From Streptomyces lunaelactis (GTDB taxonomy: Bacteria > Actinomycetota > Actinomycetes > Streptomycetales > Streptomycetaceae), in NCBI RefSeq assembly GCF_003054555.1, contig NZ_CP026304.1:8332101-8396100 (forward strand): DNA of 64,000 nucleotides. Direction: 5' to 3'. The notes below the pieces were generated by a model. The model ran no database searches. It was given only the letters and a program-made list of their open reading frames with translations, and was not told where the DNA came from. This document shows, one piece after another, positions 6,247 to 16,881 of the stretch; within the stretch, counting starts at the first letter, position 1, and each line of letters opens with the position of its first letter. Made by a program: the position numbers and the translations under genes.

Positions 6247-8217
6247 ATGGGCGGGATGGATCTGGCCGGAGTGGTGCTCGGTGGCCGGTACGAGTTGCGG
6301 CGGTTGATCGGCCGCGGCGGTATGGGGGAGGTCTGGCACGGCGAGGACATATCCGTCTTGCAACGCGAGGTCGCGGTCAAGGTCCTGCCCGCCGTCTCCG
6401 GCACGACGTCAGTACGGCGCTTCGACAGGGAAGCGGCGATGCTTGCCAGGCTCCAGCATCCGGGGATCACCGTGGTGCACGACGCCGGCCGCCACGACGG
6501 CTACCTCTACATCGTCATGGAACTCCTCCAAGGCCAGGACCTGGCCCGGGTCATGGCCGACCATCCCGATGGCTTACCCGTCGAGCGTGTGCTGGACTTC
6601 TTCCACCAGATCGCCGACGCCCTCGCCACGGCTCACCGCGATGGTGTCGTGCACCGCGATCTGAAGCCGGCCAACCTGTTTGTGCAACCGGGCGACCGGA
6701 TCAAGATCTGCGACTTCGGTATCGCCCGCAGCCCCGACGCCTCCGACGCACTGACCACCAGCGGCGTGGTCCTGGGCACCCCGCTCTATATGTCGCCCGA
6801 GCAGTGCCAGGGACGGCCTGTGGAAGCGCCCTCCGACATCTACGCCCTCGGCGCCGTCCTATTCCAACTCCTCACCGGGCACACCCCGTTCCCCGCTGAC
6901 CAATCGCCCTACGCCCTCATACGCCAGCACGTCGAGGACTCCCCTCCCCTCCTGGGCGCGATACGGCCGGACATCCCCCAGGAACTGGCGGAACTGGTGG
7001 CGCAAATGTTGGCCAAGGACCCCAACGACCGGCCCGACGCGACCGCCTTGGCCCGTGCCCTGGCCGACCTCACGGCCGACTCCACGACACGTTCGGAAGA
7101 ATCCGGGGAGCGGGAACCCCGGCAGACCGCAAGACTGACCCTGCCTCTGTCAGCCGACGGCGGCGACGACGAGGCCCCCCGGCAGAACAGCGGGCTACTG
7201 CCCGCCCGCTGGACGCGCACCCGCACTTTCCTGATCGGAACCCCAGTACTCAGCGCGATTGTCCTAGTCCTGGGCATCGCAGTCCTACGCAATGACTCCG
7301 ACCCGAAACCCCCTGACTGGAGTGTTCGCACCGATGGCGCCTTGGAGGTGGCGTTCAGTCCCGACGGCAGCATGCTGGCCGCCGGTGGCGGCAGTGCCCC
7401 GATCCTCCGGTGGGACCCAGAGACCGGCGAGCGCATCGGCGGACCTCTCAGGCAGGTCGGCAACGTGTACAACGTGGCGTTCAGCCCCGACGGCACCCTG
7501 CTGGCGGCCTCGACGCTGCAGTACAACGGCACCGTGCGGCTGTGGAACCCGAAGACCGGTGAGCTGATCAGCGAGTGCTACGACGCCGAAGTCGTCGCGG
7601 TGGCGTTCCACCCGAAGAGCACCATGCTGGCCACCGTGAACCAGGCCACTGAAAAGGTGACCCTGTGGGATCCGAAGACCGGAGACCAGATCAGAGTCAT
7701 CAGCGAAGGCGACACCACCGAAGAAGGCGACGACGTTTCGTCCCTGGCGTTCAGTCCGGACGGCACCACGCTGGCCACCGGGGATGACGAAGGTGCTGTG
7801 CGGCTGTGGAACCCGAACACCGGTGAGCAGATCGGTGAACCCCTCCAGCACGACGATGACATCACTGACGTGGAGTTCAGCCGGGACGGCACCACGCTGG
7901 CCACCGCGAGCGCGGATGGCACCGTGCGGCTTTGGGATTCGAAAACCAAAGGGGAGATCGGTGACCCCGTCACCGCCCACAGCAATTCCGTGTCCGACCT
8001 GGCCTTCAGTCCGGACGGCGACATGCTGGCCACCGCGAGCGTGGATGACACGGTGCGGCTGTGGAACCCGAAGACCGGTAAGCAGATCGGTGAACCCCTC
8101 CAGCACGACGGCGACGTCACGCATGTCGCGTACAGTCCGGACGGCACCACGCTGACCACGGCAAGTGACGGTGACACGGTGGCACTGTGGCAGCTACCAC
8201 GGAAACCCACCGCCTGA
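6247..8217 (+). CDS. Transmembrane Ser/Thr protein kinase with WD40 domain
   Basis: A 656-residue protein. Residues 10-275 form a bacterial Hanks-type kinase: Gly-rich loop IGRGGMGEV, VAVKVLP with Lys45, HRDLKPAN with Asp138, DFG with Asp156, and GTPLYMSPEQ as activation/P+1 loop. A linker rich in charged residues leads to one membrane helix (about 327-348), and about six WD40-type repeats follow (355-656), each with SPDG or similar, TLA and VRLWNPKTG. The kinase would be cytoplasmic and the propeller extracellular, a sensor-like design known in actinomycetes and cyanobacteria. The start is ATG 6247 or ATG 6256. Base composition is somewhat lower in GC in the WD40 half. The gene looks intact although its surroundings are IS debris. 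Confidence 0.9.
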   Translation: MGGMDLAGVVLGGRYELRRLIGRGGMGEVWHGEDISVLQREVAVKVLPAVSGTTSVRRFDREAAMLARLQHPGITVVHDAGRHDGYLYIVMELLQGQDLARVMADHPDGLPVERVLDFFHQIADALATAHRDGVVHRDLKPANLFVQPGDRIKICDFGIARSPDASDALTTSGVVLGTPLYMSPEQCQGRPVEAPSDIYALGAVLFQLLTGHTPFPADQSPYALIRQHVEDSPPLLGAIRPDIPQELAELVAQMLAKDPNDRPDATALARALADLTADSTTRSEESGEREPRQTARLTLPLSADGGDDEAPRQNSGLLPARWTRTRTFLIGTPVLSAIVLVLGIAVLRNDSDPKPPDWSVRTDGALEVAFSPDGSMLAAGGGSAPILRWDPETGERIGGPLRQVGNVYNVAFSPDGTLLAASTLQYNGTVRLWNPKTGELISECYDAEVVAVAFHPKSTMLATVNQATEKVTLWDPKTGDQIRVISEGDTTEEGDDVSSLAFSPDGTTLATGDDEGAVRLWNPNTGEQIGEPLQHDDDITDVEFSRDGTTLATASADGTVRLWDSKTKGEIGDPVTAHSNSVSDLAFSPDGDMLATASVDDTVRLWNPKTGKQIGEPLQHDGDVTHVAYSPDGTTLTTASDGDTVALWQLPRKPTA

Positions 8218-8342
8218 GCACCGTGCGGATCCGCCTCCACAACCCGTTCTCCGCCGTCTCAACCGACCTTTCTCACGCGACAGAGCGGCCTTCGTGCCCC
8301 TGAGTTCGCGATTTGGAGCCTTCAGATTTCCTGAACCCACGG

Positions 8343-8432
8343 AAGATCGGCATCGAGAGCTTCTACTGCCGACCCGGCATCGAAGGCGCCCACGAGAAGG
8401 GCGGCGTCGAAGGGATGATCGGCTACTTCCGC
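8343..8432 (+). pseudogene. IS21-type transposase (IstA) scrap
   Basis: Thirty codons reading KIGIESFYCRPGIEGAHEKG followed by GVEGMIGYFR match the segment around the final catalytic Glu of IS21-family IstA proteins (GxEGAHEKGGVEG). Sequence on either side does not continue the protein. It is a small internal fragment. Confidence 0.6.
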
Positions 8433-8561
8433 CTCGCCAGCACCCGAGCCCGAGCCGAGGATCCTGCAAAGGCCGGCTGACCGCAGCCTACGTTCCTCGA
8501 TGGCCAGCCGTCCTGGCGGACGCCTGGCCATCCCGCTTTTGCGGTGTCCTTGGAAGATGTC

Positions 8562-10410
8562 TCAGCTTGACTCTGTCGGGGATCTTGGAGCCGCCGAGGT
8601 CAGCTGCCCAGGGTTCGCCAGGACTTCGGCCGGGGTATCTCGCGCTGGTCGAGGTAGTTCTGGAAGGCAGTCGGTCGGCGGGGCGTGGGGGCTTCCTCGG
8701 TTGGAGGCAGTCCGCTGAGGCGCTCAATGTTGACGGCGATGGCCGTCAGGACGTGCTGGATGTGGGCCTTTCCCTGCCCTCGGTAGCGGCAGCGCCGCAT
8801 GCCGTATCCGTGGACGAACTCATTAACCGTGCCCTCCACTCCGGAGCGGACCGCGTAGCGGGTCTTCCACTCGGGCGTCTGTTGCTCGGTGCGGACGCGA
8901 AGTTGCAGGTCGCGGAGTTCTCGTGGGGGAAAGCCCACGGTGCGGGTGCTTTCACGGGAGGTGGTGCACTGGGTGCGGGCCGGGCAGGGCTGGCACTGGC
9001 TTTTGGTGAACCTGGCCACGATCAGCGGGGCCGCGGTGGGTGAGGAGGTCGGGTAGGGGCCGTGCCAGCCCTTGCTGACCTGGCCCTGGGGACAGGTGAC
9101 CTGCTGGCGGTCGTAGTCGATGTGGAAGTCGTCCCGGGCGAAGCCCTCGTCCCGGCGGTGTTGCCGGGTGGGGTTGCTCCGGAGTGGTCCGGAGACGGTG
9201 ACCTGGTGTTCACGGGTGGCTTGTTCCAGGTGGGGCAGGGAGGTGTAGCCGGCGTCGACCAGGTGCTCGGCGGGCAGGAGTCCGCGGCGGGAGAGGCGGG
9301 TGTGGATGCCGGGCAGGACCTTGCTGTCGTGGGTGGTGGCCGCGGTGGTCGCCACGTCCGTGATCACGTTGGGGCCGTCGGGAGCACAGGTCTCGGTCAG
9401 GTGAGCGGAGAACCCCTTCCAGCTGATGATGTGTCCGTGCCGCGCGTAGCGGGCCGAGGTGTCGTAGGGAGAGACGACCGCCCGGGACGAGGGCGGCAGC
9501 CCGGGCCCGCCTTCGTTCTCGGCGGTGCGCCAGCGCAGGTGTCCTGCGGCGTCACGGTGGTAGTTCTGCACCATGATCTGGCGCAGGGCCTGGATACGAG
9601 GGCCGGATGTGCAGTCTGCTCCGTACCGGTAGAGGTGTTCCAGGAGCCGGACGGCGTCGTTTCCGGTGGCAAGGATCCTGGTCTTGGGCTTGGTGGGGTT
9701 CTTGCCCAGGCGGACCGGTCGGCCGTAGCGGCGCCCCCAGTCCTCATCGACCAGCTCGTCCAGCAGGTGAGGGGCGGTGCTGGCGACTTCTTCCAGTGCG
9801 GCGCGGACCGCCTCGGTGATCAGCTCCAGGCGGGTCAGGTCGCGCACCGCGGCCAGAACATGGGTGGAGTCGGTGCGCTGCGTGGTGCGCTCGTGCACCA
9901 GGCCGGCCTCCTTGAGGCGGGCCAGCGCTAGGTCGAGGAGGCGGTCAGCACGGTCGCCTTCGGCGAGACGGTCGCGGAAATCGGCCAGCACGCTGTGGTG
10001 GAACCCGGGGTCATCCAGCTGCATGGCCATCGCGTACTTGAAGTCGATGCGGCAGCGGACCGCCTCGGCTGCCTGCCGGTCCGACAGACCGAGCAGGAAC
10101 TGCAGCACACAGACGGTGGCCAGTTGAGCAGGCGAGAGACCTGGACGACCGTCCCGCGGGTACCAGTCGGCGAAGTCCTCGTCGTGCCACAGCCCGTCGA
10201 GGCGGTCTCTCACCCATATCGCCGTCGTGCCGCCCGGGTTGCTCGACCGCGTGACCTGCGCAGTCAGAGGCGGGACTTGCTCACCGGAACGTGGGCGGAG
10301 AGACAACGGGCACCTCGACAGCTGCATCGGTCATCGGAACTACCCGAGCATGCCCGTTGACCATGCTGCCGCATCGCGAAACTCCAAGATCCCCGACAGA
10401 GTCAAGCTGA
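8562..10410 (-). mobile_element. Insertion sequence, IS1182 family, intact
   Basis: The ends are perfect 29-base inverted repeats, 8562-8590 and 10382-10410, starting TCAGCTTGACTCTGTCGGGG. The 1849-bp element holds a single transposase gene. No target duplication is obvious in the bases next to the repeats. It has inserted into the end of a small gene that follows the SCO2400-like gene. Confidence 0.85.
8600..10327 (-). CDS. IS1182-family transposase
   Basis: This 575-residue transposase fills the IS. The N-terminal DUF772-like region ([39 protein letters not shown]) is followed by the DDE core: [16 protein letters not shown] with the first Asp, [11 protein letters not shown] with the second, a Cys-rich loop (CPARTQCTT), and [20 protein letters not shown] with the final Glu. 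Length and motif order are normal, so it is probably functional. The start at 10327 lies 55 bases inside the right terminal repeat. Confidence 0.9.
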   Translation of the reverse strand: MQLSRCPLSLRPRSGEQVPPLTAQVTRSSNPGGTTAIWVRDRLDGLWHDEDFADWYPRDGRPGLSPAQLATVCVLQFLLGLSDRQAAEAVRCRIDFKYAMAMQLDDPGFHHSVLADFRDRLAEGDRADRLLDLALARLKEAGLVHERTTQRTDSTHVLAAVRDLTRLELITEAVRAALEEVASTAPHLLDELVDEDWGRRYGRPVRLGKNPTKPKTRILATGNDAVRLLEHLYRYGADCTSGPRIQALRQIMVQNYHRDAAGHLRWRTAENEGGPGLPPSSRAVVSPYDTSARYARHGHIISWKGFSAHLTETCAPDGPNVITDVATTAATTHDSKVLPGIHTRLSRRGLLPAEHLVDAGYTSLPHLEQATREHQVTVSGPLRSNPTRQHRRDEGFARDDFHIDYDRQQVTCPQGQVSKGWHGPYPTSSPTAAPLIVARFTKSQCQPCPARTQCTTSRESTRTVGFPPRELRDLQLRVRTEQQTPEWKTRYAVRSGVEGTVNEFVHGYGMRRCRYRGQGKAHIQHVLTAIAVNIERLSGLPPTEEAPTPRRPTAFQNYLDQREIPRPKSWRTLGS

Positions 10411-10601
10411 GCCGCACTCGGAGCCGCTTCGACGCACGGCTGCTCTCCACGATAGCGAGAGCGGAATGTGTCGCCGAGCGCGCGGAACAGTAGTGGCAGG
10501 CAGGCTGCGACAGCCGCCCCACTCGCAACCGACACCCCCACGCACGCGTCGCACAACACATGGAACACGAGTGGTTCTTTTCGCTCATCCCGCTGGCTCA
10601 C
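10411..10601 (-). pseudogene. Small protein truncated by IS1182
   Basis: GTG 10601 overlaps the end of the SCO2400-like gene by 17 bases. The frame encodes VFHVLCDACVGVSV, a hydrophobic stretch (SGAAVAACLPLLF) and a basic tail FRSRYRGE before running into the terminal repeat of the IS at 10410. The original C-terminus is therefore lost. A single membrane helix is likely; I do not recognise the family. Confidence 0.35.
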
Positions 10602-11325
10602 CAGGGGTGATGGGTGTGGGGCCGCCTGTCGGCGAGGCGCTGGCACTTGTCGTAGGACTCGGGGCTGGCGTCGGCGGCGGCAAGGGCGCCTGGCTCGGGC
10701 GGCCGGAGGACGGGCTGGGGGTCGGCCTGGCCTTGACGGGGCGGACTGGCGGGGCCGGGGACGCCTGTGGGGCGGGTGATTCCCGCTGCGTGGGCGTCGC
10801 GTCGGGGCGCCGAGTGACACCGCCGTTCCGGTTGCGGGCCGTTCCTCTGCCCGGGTGTGTGGCCGGACGTTCCGGTGTAGGCGTGGCAGTCGGCGGTTTG
10901 CTGGTGTCGTGCCCCTGGGGCTCGTCCGGGGATGCCAGCTTCGGGTTCGGTGCCGCTTGTGGGAGCCCTGCGGAGTGGTGGGGCAGCAGCGATGCGGAGG
11001 CCAGGCCGCCGAGCACGGCGAAGGTGGCCGCGGCAAGAGTGCGAACGCCGTGCTTCTTCCAGCGCGGCGAGCCGTGGCGCCGGTCCTCGGGCACGTCGGC
11101 GGTGACTGAGGCGCCGGGGACCGAGGGGGTGTGGGAGGAGGGAACACCGCGGGGCTCGGCAGAGTCCCACCCCTCGCTGAAGAGGACCTCCATCGCCGCC
11201 GTGTCGACCTCCGCAGCGCCGCCGCCCCAGTCGCCGAGCGGTGCCATGCCGTTGTCGTAGGCCCCGCATTCCGGGCACGTCACCGCGCCGTTGAGGGTGC
11301 GGCGGCAAGGTACGCAGTAGTCCAT
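10585..11325 (-). CDS. SCO2400-like zinc-ribbon membrane protein
   Basis: The 246-residue protein starts MDYCVPCRRTLNGAVTCPEC, a four-Cys zinc ribbon typical of the conserved Streptomyces SCO2400 family. A basic stretch (RWKKHGVRTL) precedes one membrane helix (about 92-113). The remainder, more than 110 residues, is a low-complexity Pro/Ala/Thr/Ser tail that would lie outside the cell. The role of the family is not established. The gene ends at the start of the small truncated protein, suggesting coupling. The start at ATG 11325 is the only one that keeps the zinc ribbon. Confidence 0.75.
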   Translation of the reverse strand: MDYCVPCRRTLNGAVTCPECGAYDNGMAPLGDWGGGAAEVDTAAMEVLFSEGWDSAEPRGVPSSHTPSVPGASVTADVPEDRRHGSPRWKKHGVRTLAAATFAVLGGLASASLLPHHSAGLPQAAPNPKLASPDEPQGHDTSKPPTATPTPERPATHPGRGTARNRNGGVTRRPDATPTQRESPAPQASPAPPVRPVKARPTPSPSSGRPSQAPLPPPTPAPSPTTSASASPTGGPTPITPGEPAG

Positions 11326-11689
11326 GGGATCGACCGCTCAGTGGGACAGTCGCCGGAAGGAAGCCCGGTTCCCCGACCCGGCCGGGCAACAGTCCTGAGT
11401 CGCAAGGCGGCGCTGGGCATTGTGTAGCAGGATCCTTGGCATGTGCGAACCTCATTCACTCGCCGGACTGCAGGTTGGGCACCTGTTGTCGAGGTCTACG
11501 GGTCGCGGCGTGTCAGTTGTTCAATCTGCGGCTGAAAAGTGGGACAGGTAACTCCGCCGGGTTTCTTCCTGTTCGCGAAATCGCCCCCACTCGGTTCGCG
11601 GGACAACGCGGCGGGCTTGCAGTCGCCTCCCTAGCTGGCGGGCGCGGGCGGGCCGCACGATCCGTGCGCGACGCCCGCCCCCCACGCCA
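11326..11689. other. Interval with IS-like debris
   Basis: No complete gene is seen. A minus-strand stretch near 11520-11600 (RTEWGRFREQEETRRSYLS) and the adjacent CTGAAAAGTGGGACAGGTAA have the look of an IS end, but the evidence is thin. Confidence 0.35.
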
Positions 11690-14167
11690 AGCACCCAGGA
11701 CACCGGCCGCGACCAGGCGCTCGCCGCGCAACAGAGGGAGGAGGCAGAGCAGGCACTCGCGCCGGCCGCGGTATGGACGGGGGCCGGCGTACTGGCGGCT
11801 GCGCTGGTGGGCACGCTCTCCACTCGCCGGATCCTGCAGCAGCGCCGGCGCCGCCCGGGCCGACGCATCCCCATGCCGGAGGGACGCGCGGCCGCCACCG
11901 AGCAGGGTCTGCGGGCCGCCCAGCACCCGACAGGCTTCGACCTACTGGGCGCCGCGCTGCGCTCCCTGGCCCTCAACCTCACCGCCGCCGGCCGGGAGTT
12001 GCCTGTCCTGGAGGCGGTCGTCCTGCACGATTCGAAGGTCGAACTGCACCTGGACCAGGACACCGCGCCGATGAAGCCGTTCACCGCGGCAGCCGGCCGA
12101 CAGGATCTGTGGACCTGTGCCGCGAGCAGCCCGGACCTGGCGGACGAGGAAGCACTGAAGGAAGCGGACACGCCGTACCCGGCGCTGGTCTCCATCGGCT
12201 GGGACGCATCGGGCCGCCTGGTCCTGGTCGACCTCGAGCACGTTGGCGTCCTGCACCTGGCCGGAGACGCCGACTTCGCCCGTCACGTCCTGCAAGCCAT
12301 CGCCGTGGAGCTCGCCAGCACGCCGCTGCCCGGCCACCTCGAAGTCACCGCCCTCGCAGACACCGCGCCCGGACTGGACGACGCAGCCCCCGAACGGGTC
12401 GCCCGCATCGAAGACATCACCGAGGCGACCGCCGAGCTCGCCAGCCACACCGCCGATCAGCGCCGAGCCCTGGCCGCCGTCGGCGCGAGCAGTCTGCGGG
12501 CCGCCCGGCTCATGGATGACGCCGGCGGCGCATGGACGCCGCACATCCTCCTGGCTCAGGAACTACCCGACGATGACACCGTCACCGAGCTCTTCGACCA
12601 ACTCGCCGAGAAACCCCGCGCCGCCGGCGCCGTCATCACATCCAGCGCGACCACCCAGGCACCGGCCGAGGCATGGACGCTGGAGTGCCAGAGCCCGGAC
12701 ACCACGATCGTGCTGCCCGGCTCCCATCTGCCCATCCATCTGCAGGGCCTGAGCGATGCCCACTTCGCCGACGCCATCGAACTGCTCACCCTCGCCGCGA
12801 GCGACACCGACGTACCCGCCCCTGACTGGAACCGTACCGACCCGGCCGACGAAGAGGACGCCGAGCTCGCCGAGGAATTCGGCCCTGGCCAGGACGAGCG
12901 TGGTGGCGACCAAGACCTGGGCGAGGACGGTTTGCCTGCCGAATACGCTCAGCTCGAGGAGGACGCCCTGGCAGACAAGGACATGGACGCCGGCGAAACC
13001 GAGGCTGCTGAAGCTCCGGAGGCTGGCGCCGAAATCCCCGCCTGGGTCATCGACTTCGCCAAGACGGACGCTCATGACGACGCCGTAACAAGGGACGAAG
13101 CGCCTGCGGCCGGGCCGTCGCTCGCCGACGTGCTCGCCGCCGGGGGCGACTCCGAGCCCGACCCGCAGCCCCCCGGCGTCAGCCACAGCGAGGAGGCAGA
13201 GCACGAGGAAGAGCATGCCCCGGCAGCAGGCCCGGGGGACGTTGTGCTCGCCCTGGCAACCCCCACCCGCCCGGCCGTCCACGTCACCATTCCCGCGCCC
13301 GCACCGGCCGCCGAATCAGGGCCAGTCGTTGCAACAGAGCGGGCGTCCGCGGCAGTGCCGGCCGCTCCCGAGGCCCCGGACCCGGCCGCGGACTCAGACC
13401 CGGCCGCTCCATCCGCTTTGCTCCTTGGTCCCATCAGCATTGAGGGCGCCACCGGCAGGATCGACTCCAACCGCCTGAGCATCGCCATCGAGCTGGTCGC
13501 CTATCTCGCCCTCAATCCCGGTGTCGACCACCACGCGATCGACGACGCCCTGTGGCCTGGGCGCGTCGTCAACAAGACCATGCGCAACGCCGTCATCTCG
13601 CGCACCCGTTCCTGGCTGGGCAAGGACGCCGACGGCAACGCCCACTTCCCCCGCGTCCAGGACACCGGCGACAGCCGGTACCGCCTCGGTCCGGACGTCA
13701 CCTGCGACTGGCCCCGCTTCCAGCGCCTCGCCCGCATCGGCATGGCCCGCCACGACGAAGACGGCGACCTCGCCTTGCGCCGCGCTCTCGCCCTCGTCCG
13801 GGGCCGCCCCTTCACCGGCATCGACCCCCAGCGCTACGCGTGGGCCGAACCGGCGATCCAGGAAATGGTCTCGTCGGTCGTGGACGCAGCGTATGAACTG
13901 TCCACGCGCCGCCGCGAGTCTGACGACATCCCCGGCGCGCTGTGGGCAGCCCAGCGAGGCTTGCTCGCCGCAGAGGAAAGCGAAATGCTGCACCGACAGA
14001 TCTTCCTTGCCCACCATGCCGCTGGCGACATCGAAGCTCTACGCGAAGCCGCCGCCCGACTCGCACGAGTCAACGAACAGCTTCTCGGCGGAGTCGACAT
14101 GGAAGCCGAGACCGCCGAGCTCCTCCGGAATCTGTTGCCCCGTCCGATCATCCGCGCCCGCTTCTAG
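11690..14167 (+). pseudogene. BTAD-domain regulator, N-terminus missing
   Basis: The frame is open upstream of its first usable start (GTG 11807) and opens with an Ala/Val-rich membrane-like segment (WTGAGVLAAALVGTL) and STRRILQQRRRRPGRR. It continues with a long alpha/beta region, an acidic linker (about 13000-13400) and a C-terminal winged helix plus bacterial transcriptional activator domain (LALNPGVDHHAIDDALWPGR, RNAVISRTRSWLGKD, then TPR-like helices, ending RPIIRARF). This matches the C-terminal two thirds of the large LysM/BTAD membrane proteins carried by Streptomyces integrative and conjugative elements. The N-terminal membrane helices and LysM domain are gone, so the product is probably not made normally. 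Confidence 0.6.
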
Positions 14168-14181
14168 GTTCCGCGGTTTCG

Positions 14182-14238
14182 CGAGCACTTCCGCGTGATC
14201 ATGAGCACCGTTCGAGCATTTCCGCGTGATCATGGGCA
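14182..14238 (+). repeat. Two 26-base direct repeats, 31-base step
   Basis: CGAGCACTTCCGCGTGATCA with ATGAGCA (from 14182) is repeated from 14213 with two changes (CAT for CAC, GGGCA for GAGCA). It lies directly after the stop of the BTAD gene. Short repeats at three-helical-turn spacing are typical of IS21-type ends, where transposase binds several copies. Confidence 0.5.
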
Positions 14239-14452
14239 GCGGTAACGTTCAGTAGTTGTCACTTGTCGTGTGTTAGCGATCTTCCGGTTTGGGCTGGGCA
14301 TCCCCTTCGCATCGTTCCTGCCAGACATGGCGCGGCGCCCAGAGGGTTCATGCGCCCAAGGCCGCAAGCATCTCGTTACAGGCGTGGTGCCCACCAGGTG
14401 GCGAGGTTCTTGTACCCGGACGCTGTCAGAGGGGCCTGGCAGGATCGGGAAC

Positions 14453-14926
14453 ATGGACTACTGGCCGTACCCGCCGGCGGAAGCGGACCGTGTCGACCCC
14501 TTTGACAGCGAGCGCACCGAGACGCAGTACATACTCTTCGGTGGCCACCGACCCACCTCCGCGTTCACCGATCCCACCCTGTTCGACCACCGCGATCTGC
14601 ACCAGTGGATCCCGATGGGCTACAAGATCCTCAGGCGAGCCCAGAAGGTGGCCATCCTCCGGAACGGCGACGTCGTACGGGAATGGCCGGTGCTGCACCG
14701 CATCGCTCACTTCGAATCGGAGTTCCTGCCTGCCAGCGTCGCGCAGTCCGTGAACAGCTGGCGGCGCAGCGTTTGCGGGTATCACGTCCTGACCTCTCCG
14801 ACCGCGATGACCGCTCCGGAGGATGCCTACGACTACGCCGCCTCAATCGCCCTGGCCCGCACCGCTTCGCGAACCGAAGGCCGCGCTCTGGTGGTGTACA
14901 TGTACGCCGCCGAAAACTGGCACTGA
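14453..14926 (+). CDS. Hypothetical protein, 157 residues
   Basis: Starting at ATG 14453 (AGGATCGGGA just upstream), the protein reads MDYWPYPPAEADRVDPFDSE and contains GGHRPTSAFTDPTLF, RRAQKVAILRNGDVVREWPV and a helical C-terminal part ending VVYMYAAENWH. It has no signal peptide, membrane segment or family motif that I recognise. Codon bias is strong throughout and the length seems complete. It stands between the BTAD remnant and an opposing hypothetical gene. Confidence 0.6.
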   Translation: MDYWPYPPAEADRVDPFDSERTETQYILFGGHRPTSAFTDPTLFDHRDLHQWIPMGYKILRRAQKVAILRNGDVVREWPVLHRIAHFESEFLPASVAQSVNSWRRSVCGYHVLTSPTAMTAPEDAYDYAASIALARTASRTEGRALVVYMYAAENWH

Positions 14927-14982
14927 CGATCAAGGCGATTCCGGCGCCCAGCACTCGCCGGCACGGTCGTCTCCGCGCGCGG

Positions 14983-15611
14983 TCAGACGGCCAGGAATTT
15001 CCTGGCCGCGGCAGCGCCCGCCGCGGGATCCCAGCCACTTGTTCCGATGACCGCGCTCACGTGTGCCTCCGTGACGTCACCGTCGGCGGCGATGAGCGCT
15101 TCGACCGCGGCCGGGCTTGGCGCCGACCCGCCGAGTCCCGGCGCATCCTGGGCGAACGAGATGATGCTCTCCCGGCTCTTCTCGAAGCTCAGAGCGGGCA
15201 GGCCCACGCTGTGGAATCCGTCTTCGGTGCTGTAGTCGGCGCGCTTCCATGCGCTGCCGTCGAAGCCGTACACAAAGCCCACGTAATCCTTCGCGGCCAG
15301 GATCCGCTCCACCACAGGTCGCCACCAGTCGGGTGACTCGGCGAGCACATCGGTCTCGTCCTCACCGAACTCCTCGGCGGCTGGGCTGTAGTAGGTTTCC
15401 GAGTATTCGTGGTCGTGGCCGATCAGTACCGCACGGCCCGCGGCGAGGTGGTGCAACTCCGCCCGGTTGCCGCCGCTGTCGTCAAAGTGCCATACAGGCC
15501 CGTCAGCCCAGCAGTGCCACCCCGGCGCCGGGACGCGCAGATCGCCGCGTATGCCGCCCAGCGCCCGCGCAACTGCGCCGGTCTGGGAAGATCCAGGGTC
15601 ACAAGCCCCAT
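14983..15611 (-). pseudogene. Hypothetical protein with likely frameshift
   Basis: ATG 15611 has a good ribosome site (GAGGTGGAGC) and opens MGLVTLDLPRPAQLR. Within about 20 codons the coding pattern moves to another frame (ALGGIRGDLRVPAPGWHCWA) that continues with WHFDDSGGNRAELHHLAAGR, HDHEYSETYY, WKRADYSTEDGFHSV and ends AAAARKFLAV at 14983. The long frame on its own would need a start with no ribosome site. One base gained or lost near 15550-15570 would join the two into a protein of about 208 residues. The family is unknown to me; it resembles SMI1/KNR4-type immunity-like proteins only loosely. Confidence 0.55.
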
Positions 15612-15669
15612 GGCTGCTCCACCTCATTCTGCCTGTCACGCTCTCGCGTGCGCAGCGGCCACGCTTCAT

Positions 15670-16881
15670 CGATCTTCATCGGTCATGCCTTAACGACCGC
15701 GCTACGTCCGTCATCCTTCATTCAAGCCCCTGCCTCTGACAACGGGACACCGTCCCGGGCAGGCCCATGCCCCATGCGCCCATGGGGAGGTAATCCGCGC
15801 GAGCCCCCTGGGCCGCCCCTGACGTACGCATGGCTATCTATAGCCGCGGATCCCCCGTTACCGAAACCGGGGATCCGTTGACATCCGTCGCGACCATTGA
15901 TGCACCACCCCGCCCCACGACACCCACGGAGGCCCCATCCACAACGCACCATCCACGACACCCTGTTGCCCCACATCCGGAAGGCCAAGGACGGCAGGCG
16001 CTACCCGGAGTGAACGCCGAGGAAGTCCCGGCGGGACGTTCTGCTCATGATCCGTCACCACAAGCAGTGCTCATCACGCGCGGATTTCGACGTTTCCGCA
16101 GGAGTCCGTGCTCACGAAGCTGCGGTCCCTACAGCGCTGACGAATTGGCTGCTCGGCAGAGGTCGATGAGCGTTGAGAAGACTCGGTCAATCACCGGGGC
16201 TGGGGCGCCTGCCACCTGTACGGCCGTGCGCGCACTGTCAGGACTCGCCCGCGACGTGGATGTGCGACAACCGCGAGGTCATCATCAATGAGATGAACAA
16301 GAACGTCGGCGGGTGAGCCCGGGTACGCCGATCTAGAAGAGACCGGGTACAGATCGGCGACTGGCACCTGGAGGCAGACCCCCTGCACACCTACGTGCAG
16401 GGGAAGTTCGGCGACTTCGCCGAGGTACACACTGGAGTTCCGGCCGCCATGTCCCGACCTCAATCAACCCGCACGCGAGCTGGCCGCTGGTGACGTCGGC
16501 CCGCGCAGTTCCTGGAGGACCGCCAGAGCCCTAACTCCTAGTAGGGACGGACGATTCAGAGGGGCGACTCGCCAGCGAGATCAACAGAGTTCTTCTCCGA
16601 CCAGTGGCGCCGGACGACGCCTTCTGTGCTGATCCGTGCCTGACAAGGGCGAGTCGTGAGTCACGCCAGGCGGGAGCACTGTTCGGTCGGTTGTCGGCGC
16701 GGCACTGTCCTGTGCTCGAGCACTCGTGCAAACGCCATGTCGTAGCGTTGCGCTCGTCGCTCTTCGGCATGACGAAGGGAGACCTTGGGCTGCGGACTTT
16801 GCTGGCAGGCTCGCCGCGCCCTAGGTCTCCCCTTGCCCGTCGTCGGGTACGCCCATCCACTGCTAGGGGAGAAGGAGACCC
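15670..16881. other. 1.2-kb interval without recognisable gene
   Basis: Several overlapping short frames exist on both strands but none shows a family motif or consistent codon bias. Two short stretches look like coding tails: a plus-strand one ending KAKDGRRYPE near 16010, and a minus-strand one near 16130-16210 ending LIDLCRAANSSAL. Both are too short to name. It is probably degraded accessory DNA. Confidence 0.45.
15847..15877. terminator. Hairpin, possible terminator
   Basis: CGGATCCCC (15847-15855) pairs with GGGGATCCG (15869-15877) across a 13-base loop. No U-rich tail follows, which is usual for actinobacterial terminators. It is not directly behind an identified gene. Confidence 0.3.

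Noticed and set aside
14182..14238. CRISPR-like array
   Set aside because: Only two repeats with a 5-base gap and no cas gene; the spacing fits IS ends.
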